Assembly: GCF_000003815.2 (NCBI RefSeq)
Contig: NC_049987.1
Span: 962,589-1,026,588, forward strand
DNA: 64,000 nt
Reading direction: 5' to 3'
Source of the DNA: Branchiostoma floridae
Lineage: Eukaryota; Chordata; Leptocardii; Amphioxiformes; Branchiostomatidae
Shown here: piece after piece, positions 56,306 to 64,000 of the stretch
Layout: each line of letters begins with the position of its first letter
Position numbering within the stretch: the stretch's first letter is position 1
Program-made: the position numbers and the translations under genes
The notes under the pieces: generated by a model
What the model saw: the letters and a program-made list of their open reading frames with translations, nothing else
Told to the model about the DNA's origin: nothing
The model's database searches: none

Positions 56306-58094
56306 TCATGTGTCAGTTAACTTAAATGCCCTACCCCATACACCCCATTCCTCTTCTTCCGTCTCTATTTCCATCTCTACTGCTTCTCCCCTCCCCATGT
56401 CATCTTCAGTGCTGTAAGTGCTATTGCTATCATTGTCATTACATGAATATCCCAAATATAGCTGCTCTTTTTTCCTGTTTTCTCTGTCTGTGATATCGAT
56501 GTTCTTGTCTATTATCAATTCAGGTGGTTTCTGTAAGTTTTTATTCCTTACTTCCCAATCAGCTGACAAACCCAGCTATGCCATTACAATGTTTTCTACC
56601 TGCCAACTAACCAAATCTTTGATGTCTTGGGTAAATTCATCAAGTTTCTTTTCTTGAAATGATTCCCATCGTTTAATCTTTGCATTGAGAGACTCACAGG
56701 CATTTTGTGTATACTATTAGATGATTATTATTACCGTCTGTGACTAAAACCTGATCTTTGAGGACTGAGAAAATTTGCTTTCTGAAGTATTTTATGAATT
56801 TGTCCATATTATCATGACCTGTTCCCATCCAATTAGTTTCCAATAAGGCACAATCATTTTCAAAATCTTCAGTGTTTAGACAGAGGTTGTTTAAATCATC
56901 AATATTCCGTTTCGCAATTGGTATGTTGTATTGGCGGCATTGTTCCTTGATGTTCCTAAACAGATGGAGGGTGCATCTATATCCCTTGGCATTTGGAAAT
57001 GCACTGTGTAAAGATTGTATCAAGTTACTTTCCCCATCTGTCCCATATCCTTTTAGTTCATCTCTCAGTTTTGGCTTTACATTGGCTATTTGCTGGAAAA
57101 GTGGTGCATATGATTCTCTATTCTTATCTTGTACTAAAAACATAGGCCCGATGATTGCTGGGGACACATCAGTCCCTTTTACCCTTAGATTTAAATGCTT
57201 ATATGTTGTTGCAAGGACCCAGAATTTCCCTAACCTGAATGTTATGTCAGCCCCTAAAATACTATCAGCTGGAGAATCAAGTGTACAGAAGTTTGAAATG
57301 TCATTAAGTTGCCGGTCATTGTATAATATATGAACACTTGACTTGGGTGTTTGAATCATGCCTCGATAGAACCTATCTTCAGAATCAGATTCGTGAACTT
57401 TCATGAAAGACATTGCACGGAAAACTGGATCGTCTAACTGCATACCCTTACTTTTTCTGATTATGTCTGATACTTGTTTGGTGCCCCGTGGAAGTTTGCA
57501 TTGTGTGTTTACACCTGCACTTGATCCCATAGCTTTTGATACTTCAAAACATATTCTGGAGGGCCCTGCTGTCGGGTTTTCTTCTTTCCTTTCCTTAACC
57601 ATTTGAATGGTGCTTGGGTTACAGCGGACATATGATTTTGTTAGTGTGGAAGAGCTTTTAGCATTGCCATGTGGTTTTCTGTTAACCTGACAAGGTGGAC
57701 CATTAAATCTATATTGTATAAAAACATAAGGTAACTCTTCTCCTGAGCAGCTATATTTCGCCCTTACAACAGCCTTTTTCAACGTTGGTTCTGATTGACA
57801 GAAATAGGAAATCCTCCTTAATGTTATTACCTTCTTTGAATACGATCTATTTTTGGAGCATACCCATACCCAGCCCCCCATGGCATCTACATGTGAATCT
57901 ACTGATTTTACATCTGAGTTTGCAGATATGTCTATCAAAAAAGAGCTATTACAAGATATTTGTGTCACTTGCATCTTCGTGCTGTGCTTCTTGATTTCTG
58001 TGGAAACCAGAATGTCCAGAAGTTCATTTTTTGTCACAGCCTTTGTCCTTCCGTGGAATATCGCCTTGTGTCCCATGTGACATGACTGTTGAGA
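56306..58094 (-). pseudogene. MULE transposase main exon and tail
   Basis: From an acceptor (GACTTTTCAG) at 58,095 a 460-residue frame runs to 56,694. The DDE-type MULE core is clear: LGADITFRLGKFWVLATTYK (first Asp), GPMFLVQDKNRESYAPLFQQ, ELKGYGTDGESNLIQSLHSAF (second Asp) and CTLHLFRNIKEQC. After TKCL a +1 frameshift is needed. The other frame continues as ACESLNAKIKRWESFQEKKL, the expected position of the third acidic residue, passes a TAG near 56,576, and ends in an acidic tail (MEIETEEEEWGVWGR) at 56,306. MULE transposases cut and paste DNA in the nucleus. One frameshift and one nonsense codon suggest a recently inactivated copy, or a missed short intron. Confidence 0.75.
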
Positions 58095-58340
58095 CTGAAA
58101 AGTCAACAAAAACAAAATGGTGTTAAAACATGCATTTTTTGCATGAAATATGAATATCATTATGTACTTAAGGCTGATAATTTTTGTGTTTAGAATGAAG
58201 AAATGCTATGTTGGAATTATGATTCATTTTTGGAAAAGGTGAAATAAGATAAAAAGGGTTAACACCTGCTTGTAAAATAAATGTTACTCCTTGCGCACAA
58301 AAATCCTTATATGATTTTATGTGTTGAATTCAATCCTTAC

Positions 58341-60416
58341 CATTGTAGTTGTACCCCAGTCGCTGTCACTGACACTTGATTGAGCCTGGAACAAAAATAC
58401 ACAATAACAAGTAAAATTTATATCAGTCTCTGTAAACAACACAAATATGACCATGGAAGTGACACTCACTTGTCACTCAATCACTATCTCCTTTGTAAAG
58501 TTTTTAATACGCCTTATTTCTGCACACAATGTAAAATGTTTACCAACAAGCTTCCATTCAGTTCTCAATAAGTAACATGTGCTTGCAGAATGTCACACTA
58601 ACTGCAAACTGTTAAGAAATAACTGAATTGAGAGCTGAGTGGACTAGACTAAAATCAACTGTCTGGGCTACTCATCCCTTTTGATACATGTATGAAGAAA
58701 AGTACAAAAATACCTCTTTTGCAGGTGGAGGGTACTGTTGTCTTTGTCGGCGCCTCGTTTTTTTCTACCATTTTGCCTGTTTGTTTGTTGTCTTCTTCCT
58801 GTATAGAGCAAGTGAAGTTGTATAGAGTAAGTATATATGGTAAAATGAATACCCAGGTGTAGCATACCTGACAGGCTGACACACAGAGAATGTCACTGAA
58901 ATGTATTATGTGAAAGCATACTCTAGTTAGTACAAGATAGGGCATTGGTTAGAATTAAACTGATTTGTAGGCGACTTTCAACAGGACTATAAGGGGTGCC
59001 ATTTATCATTACAATTGGTTTAGATGAAACATAAATATACCTCTGAGTCTGTTGTGGAAGGAAACAGCCTTCTAGCCCTTCTCCTCTTCTTGCTTGGAAT
59101 GATTTCTTCCTAATAACCAACATAGAATACATTGCATCTTCAATTACATTAATGCTTCAATGAATGAAAGTGTTAATGGTATATGGTCATCTTTATGTGT
59201 AATCTGTTGATTCTTTCTTTCTTTTTTCTTTGTACAGGGTTGGTGTGCTCAGCGCAAATACAGTCAAACCTGCCCACAGACCGAGCAAAAGTGGTCAATT
59301 TGGATGTAGGTGATCGCTGAGAAGAGTATCGACTCACAACATACCCGATGCATAGTATGAATGGTTTCCATTGTGTTTAATGGCAAATAGCAAGCACACC
59401 AACGCAAAGAAGTAAGTAAGTGAGGAGTTTAATGTCAAATACAACACGCACGCAAAAAAGGTTGGTAAGTCTCGTGAATTTTCCATTAATGAACATAAAT
59501 GTAGAAGAAAATACTTACCTCGCTGTCCTCAGTGGAAGGGATGGTGGTGATATCAGGTGAAACCTAGAAATGAAAATCCATATGGTTAATTCCACACACA
59601 TATATTGCATGTATAATGTATGTGTGTATGTGTTATACATGTGTGTCAATTTCCTTTGAAAAACGAGCAATGCACATTTTCAATTTGCAATGGTTAAGCC
59701 CTTAACTTACAATGCTCTATAGGCCATCTCTAGTGTAGTAAAAAGGATGCCCAAGATACAGAAAATGTTTTACATTGTCCTTCTTGAACTAAGCTAGAAC
59801 AAAACGGTGATAAGAAAGATATATTTTTACCTCCTATGAGTTCAAGGTATCAAAGAAGTTCTTCGTTGTGGGTATGTTGGGTAAATAGGTAGGTGAGCTG
59901 TCTACGTCATCTAGGCCACTGTAAGTGTACCCGGTGTCCAGCCACTGGTCACCTTTATCATCAGTCTGTTGCATAAGATAACACAATATATTCAAGCCAT
60001 ATTTATGGGGACAACTCCAAGCAACCATTATCAAATCCATATGTTTTTGAGTAGGGTCGAAGCTAGTGAGTTGGAAGTAATATCAGTAGATAAGTTACTA
60101 TATTCTATTCAAGCAAGGACATTATATTATGTCATTGCTTCAAATACATGTTAATAATTGTGCATACATGAATCAAGAATATAAATGGACAGTCATATTT
60201 TTCGTAATTTTTCTGTGAAAAACTGACACACATGCATGCCTGGGCTGTCATGTGCCATCCAAATATGTTATGGTTGGAAATAAGAAAATATGTAACTATT
60301 TTATTTACCTGCTCTCCAGGCTCAAGGCTCACGTAGTGTTCCTCAGAGATGTGTCCAAGAAATATTACTTCAGCACTGGAGGCCATCCCCGAAGGAAGCA
60401 CATTTATGAGCTTGTC
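58341..60416 (-). CDS. Upstream exons of the MULE gene, including an OTU-like end
   Basis: Four minus-strand exons with consensus borders, all multiples of three and all phase 0. 60,309-60,416 (36 codons, DKLINVLPSGMASSAEVIFL then GHISEEHYVSLEPGEQ), 59,831-59,965 (45 codons, DKGDQWLDTGYTYSGLDDVD), 59,519-59,563 (15 codons) and 59,041-59,109 (23 codons, basic SKKRRRARRLFP, likely nuclear signal). A fifth, 58,341-58,385 (15 codons, SSVSDSDWGTT), joins in phase to the MULE exon. LGHISEEHYVSL resembles the C-terminal His strand of OTU cysteine proteases. A TAG sits at 59,834-59,836, two codons before the donor. A further exon-like piece at 58,719-58,800 does not fit the phase and may be alternative. 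The catalytic Cys half of OTU was not found. Confidence 0.5.
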
Positions 60417-60658
60417 CTGTTGGAATACACTTAAGCAGCCATTTAGCACACTACAAAATTGAAAAGAATCCATATTGACTAGATTTAGCATTGTTACTTT
60501 CCTAATACATGGATTAACAGGGATATGACATGTAACACTCATGCAAAATCACAAAACTGGTAATTTATTCATAGACCAATATGAACAATGAACAAATAGT
60601 GCCATTGTGTTCAACCAGGCCTCGATGGTCTGTTAGGTGTAATTTAAATGCAAAATGT

Positions 60659-62760
60659 ACAGTCGCATGCAAAACTATTCAACCCCCCTCACATTTTTGC
60701 TATTTTGGTAAAACAAGAAAAACTAGAGTTCGGCGACCTCATACCTCCATGAAATATTGAGTGTTTTTGTCGATTTTATGCTTGTTGATGATGACTTGTA
60801 TGTAATGATATTCGTGTTATTTCTACTAGTTGTGTGGATAGTTATCACATGGGCACTATGGTAACATGCAGCAGGTGTGTGGAATCTTTGTGATGTTTAT
60901 ATTATCATGTTATGATAGTACTGGCAACTTGCAAGGTAGAGAGTATGTTTCAGAATCCATAACAAATTACTGCGACACATCATGATACAAACACATCTTC
61001 AACACAAGCAGTAAGACACAAAATGTCCATCAACCAATACCCACATATAGGTTACGGGGACAAGTTTATGCCAGATATATGATAATCCAAGTACATACCA
61101 ATACAACATCAGCGTAACGCCACTTGGAGCACGAAACATCTAACAGCATAAACGAAGTATAACACACCAGGTCCCCGAAGGCACAAGTGGATGAATACAA
61201 AGTTAATTATCATATTCAAATTGTCCAGGATCGGCAAACAGTTGCTCTAAGGAGTCAACTGTTACAGATGCCCTAACCAGTTGCTATATGACGTCAACTG
61301 TTCAGATAGGGTAATACCAAACACATCCACATAATATATATCTAATAAAACCGAGTACATACTAACAAAACTTCAGCGTGACGCAAGGTGGACCACATAA
61401 CATCTAACAGCACAAAAGAAATGTAATACAGCTTGTTCCTAAACGCACAAGTACATAAATACAATTTATTATCACTTTCAAAATTGTCCTGGTTCCCCCT
61501 AACATATGCTCTACGATGTCAACTGTATATTGCAGATATAGGGGTGATTTCTGATCTTATTACATTGATTATAACGACAGATACGGGGCCCATAATCTAA
61601 TCACTTCCAGCAATCAAAACACCCAACCAACACATCAAGTATGAAACCAATCCACCCAGCCGTTCTTCAGTTGAGGCTATCATTTTCCCCAAACAGTTGT
61701 TGTCAACTGATAAAAAAAAACATATGTTCATGGCTATCACTGGCGAAACAAATCACCTCACCACCTGCTTGGAGATAAGGTGATTAACAAAGAGGGAAAC
61801 CATGATGCCTGTTCCAACATAACGCAAATATAGGGGTGATTTCTGATATTATTACATCAATTATAACGACAGATACCAAAATCTCATCGATTCAAGTTTT
61901 TATCACACCCCACCAACACAACAAGTATGAAGCCAATTCATCCAGCCGTTCTTGAGTAATCATCTACACAGACAGAGACACATAACAGAAAATATAACCT
62001 CCATTCCATGACATTTCATGGAGGTAATTACAGCAGCAAAGTAGTACCAAATCATATGACTGATGAACAAATACTTTATAACAATCTGAAACAAGAACAA
62101 AAGTCAAGATTTTATTTTAAAGTTCATCCAAAAATGCAAATTTTGTAGAAAAAGTAGATAGCAAAATTATTCACCCCCCTGCAAGGATGTGTCTTTAGGT
62201 CTTCGTGTAGTACCCCTTATCTGCAACTACCTGCTGCAGACAGGATGATAGCCTATCACAAGCTTCTGGCAGCACTCTTTAGGACTTTTGGCCCATTCCT
62301 CTTGGGCAATGGTCTCCAACTCAGCAATGGTCTAAGGTCTATGTGCCAGAACAGCGTTCTTTGGATCCAACCAGAAATTCTCAATTGGGCTCAACTCTGT
62401 GTTCTCACTGCTGTTTTCAGCTAACCACCTTAGGAGTTCATCATGGACTCCTGGTCTGAGCTTTGAGTTGATGCCTTGAAGACCGTGACTTAACAGCCGG
62501 GGTACCGATGGAATGGCGAAGATGGTGTTGGACTCACTTCCTTGCAGCTTTGCTTTGTTTCCGGTGGCCAAGACGGATCCAATGATCTTCCACCCACTCA
62601 GCAGCCTGATTGCTGATGCACTAGTCTGTGTAACGCAAACTCCGCTATCCGGAGCTTGTAGACTCCTCCCCGCGGAGTTTGTGCGCCGCTTGCTATAAGC
62701 CCAGGGAACCGTTGTGGAATGTTTCAACACCAATGGTGGGCCTGGATTCTAGTCGAGCCC
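60659..62760 (-). mobile_element. Tc1-like element split by a nested repeat
   Basis: At the left, TA-CAGTCGCATGCAAAACTATTCAACCCCCC is a Tc1/mariner-type terminus (element 3' end). A second GGGGGGTGAATAATTTTGC stretch lies at about 62,160-62,185. The transposase C-terminus is at 62,270-62,450 on the minus strand, with ELSPIENFWLDPKNAVLA (the last catalytic Glu of the DDE/D triad) followed by a TAG and TIAELETIAQEEWAKSPKE. Sequence further upstream (to 62,733) is open but does not match the expected order of Tc1 motifs, so another insertion or rearrangement is likely. The 5' terminus was not identified. Confidence 0.7.
60712..62030. mobile_element. Nested ~1.3-kb repeat inside the Tc1-like element
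   Basis: Bounded by ACCTCCATGAAAT (about 60,740) and ATTTCATGGAGGT (about 62,017), which are inverted. Internally it holds two direct duplications: about 61,094-61,280 with 61,356-61,520 (AACATCTAACAGCA, GTCAACTGT) and about 61,538-61,670 with 61,829-61,960 (ATAGGGGTGATTTCTGAT, CATCCAGCCGTTCTT-like ends). No coding capacity. Confidence 0.55.
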
Positions 62761-62929
62761 CTATTACCATGGAAACTAACTTGTTAACGCTGTCACCGCT
62801 TGCGCCACGGGCCAGAAAGGGGGGCGGTGATAGCCCGGGTGCGAAATGTGATCATCCCACCCACACCCTGCTTGTTTGTTTGATGTAAATCCATTTAATC
62901 TTGCGTTTGGAAATTATAGCGTTTGGGGG

Positions 62930-63640
62930 AAAATGGAGTCACTTAATTTCAGCGATGTGACGGCGGCGCTAAATTTTGAAACTGCATGAATATTACTAAA
63001 ATCCTTTTATAATAAGACTTGGTAGTTTACAGGCCTAAAGTCCGAAAAATACATGAATGGAAATAGAATACACGCCGGTGGTGCGTGTGGTTCTGAATAA
63101 TAAACAAGTACCGTACCGACGCGGTGAATTCAAAACGCGCTTGACGGCCGCCGTAAATCTGGCGGACACTGCCGAGCCAACGACAACAAGAACAGACTTG
63201 ATACTGCTGTCGAGAAAGCCATACAGGCGGCGAGCAGCGAGAGAAAACGTAGCGGGAACCACCACCCGAGTAGTCCGGAATCAGGACCAAGATTGCGAAA
63301 CTTACATTTTGGCAGCGAAAACTCGGGAGGGACGTCAGCGAATCTCGAATCGGCCTCGCATTCCACCAAGAAGACGTTTCTGGAAGTCGCCCGCCCGCCA
63401 TGGAACAATCAAGATCGCAAACTTTAATTTTCACACAAAAACATCGCCAGACTCTTGAAGGTTGCAGACCTTGCTTCGTGCATTGCAGAAATAATGTGAG
63501 AATCATGCGGCAGCTACAGCTACAGGCAGGGAATGAGGGATGGCGCCATTTTGAAAATTTGATTGACTACGCTGGGGCGGTGGCGAATTCTTGTAATGAG
63601 GGTTTGATTCGGATTTGTTTGTAGCTAAAAAAAAAACGCC
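62930..63640 (+). promoter_or_regulatory. CpG-rich block, possible gene 5' end
   Basis: GC and CpG content rise sharply compared with neighbours (GACGGCCGCCG, GGCGGCGAGCAGCGAG, CCCGCCCGCCATGG). Frames are open on both strands for 130-160 residues as a result, and I trust neither. CpG-rich unmethylated islands often mark first exons. Nothing else confirms a gene start before the window ends. Confidence 0.3.
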
Positions 63641-63713
63641 TTACATATAGCGCTTTGACGCTATGAATTTGAATGTATTTCTGCCGAGAAATTCGTGGGT
63701 TTACTCCATTTTT

Positions 63714-63742
63714 GCATTTTGCGACTTGCAGTCGCAAAATGC
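63714..63742. repeat. 13-bp perfect hairpin
   Basis: GCATTTTGCGACT and AGTCGCAAAATGC surround a 3-base loop (TGC). Confidence 0.9.
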
Positions 63743-64000
63743 CTTCTGGCCAGTGTAGTCGCCGTTGTGATGTTGTGATGATGTGATGTTGTGATGAACG
63801 GACCTGTTCAATCCATGCCAAACATTTGTATACCTGTTAAAACAGGCATTTCTTCAACATGTTCCAGGAGGAGGTGGGGGGGTATCACCTGAACCCTCGT
63901 GAACCCTCCGGGGACGGGCTTATCCAATCACGTGGCTGGTACTTTGTAAATGCTCCGTAAGGCGCGTTATTTGTTACTCCTCAGTTTTGTGTATTTTCTC

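Noticed and set aside
63027-63506. Minus-strand 159-residue frame and plus-strand 133-residue frame at 63 kb
   Set aside because: Both are open because of CpG-rich composition; no motif or splice site favours either.
1-64000. tRNA genes
   Set aside because: GTTCGA-like phrases (for example near 40,794 and 43,435) lack an A box and a cloverleaf.

Overview
The window looks like euchromatic DNA of an invertebrate metazoan. Coding pieces are short and separated by introns with GT/AG borders, there are many microsatellites and long G/C homopolymers, and remnants of many eukaryotic transposon families are packed together. The mix (protein-primed type B DNA polymerase with C2H2 fingers, MULE, hAT, KDZ-like, Penelope-like and CR1/L2-like elements, PHD-finger exons) fits a lancelet (Branchiostoma) or a similar marine invertebrate. 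That is inference; no host gene was found that fixes the species. No rRNA, tRNA, CRISPR array or bacterial operon was seen. Five N gaps are present; four are exactly 100 bases.

Region 1 (1-9,570) is the most striking. Two nearly identical arms (1-2,917 and 6,304-9,514) are inverted around a 3.4-kb centre. Each arm carries an exon with six acidic 12-residue repeats and an exon holding the palm part of a protein-primed family B DNA polymerase. The centre holds a C2H2-finger protein that matches the N-terminal part of such polymerases (minus strand), a divergently transcribed 184-residue gene with its own TATA box (plus strand), and a finger fragment fused to the polymerase C-terminal tail (plus strand). 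The polymerase is therefore present as scrambled, partly mutated pieces, and its YxDTDS-type motif C was not found. The left edge of the palindrome runs off the window.

Region 2 (9,570-25,900) holds tandem duplications, including a ~550-bp unit with a small ORF, then a long stretch of decayed transposon sequence: an exon-like island at 16.1 kb, a Penelope-like reverse transcriptase remnant at 18.6-19.6 kb, and a duplicated KDZ-like transposase remnant at 20.4-21.2 kb. Region 3 (25,900-31,500) contains a 3.4-kb foldback element (arms 26,316-27,692 and 28,328-29,697, each with ~183-bp subrepeats). Minus-strand exons lie on both sides of it: an orphan C-terminal exon and a two-exon PHD finger.

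Region 4 (32,400-47,000) is a direct duplication with units about 12.8 kb apart. Each unit ends in a GC-rich, Arg/Glu-rich repeat exon on the minus strand. Between the units lie a hAT dimerisation exon, a MULE-like remnant, a 5'-truncated CR1/L2-like LINE with four in-frame TAG codons, and unassigned ORFs. Region 5 (47,000-64,000) contains a MADF-like pseudogene, two small MITEs, a two-exon gene candidate, a multi-exon minus-strand gene with an OTU-like exon and a MULE transposase domain, a Tc1-like element split by another repeat, and a CpG-rich block at the right end.
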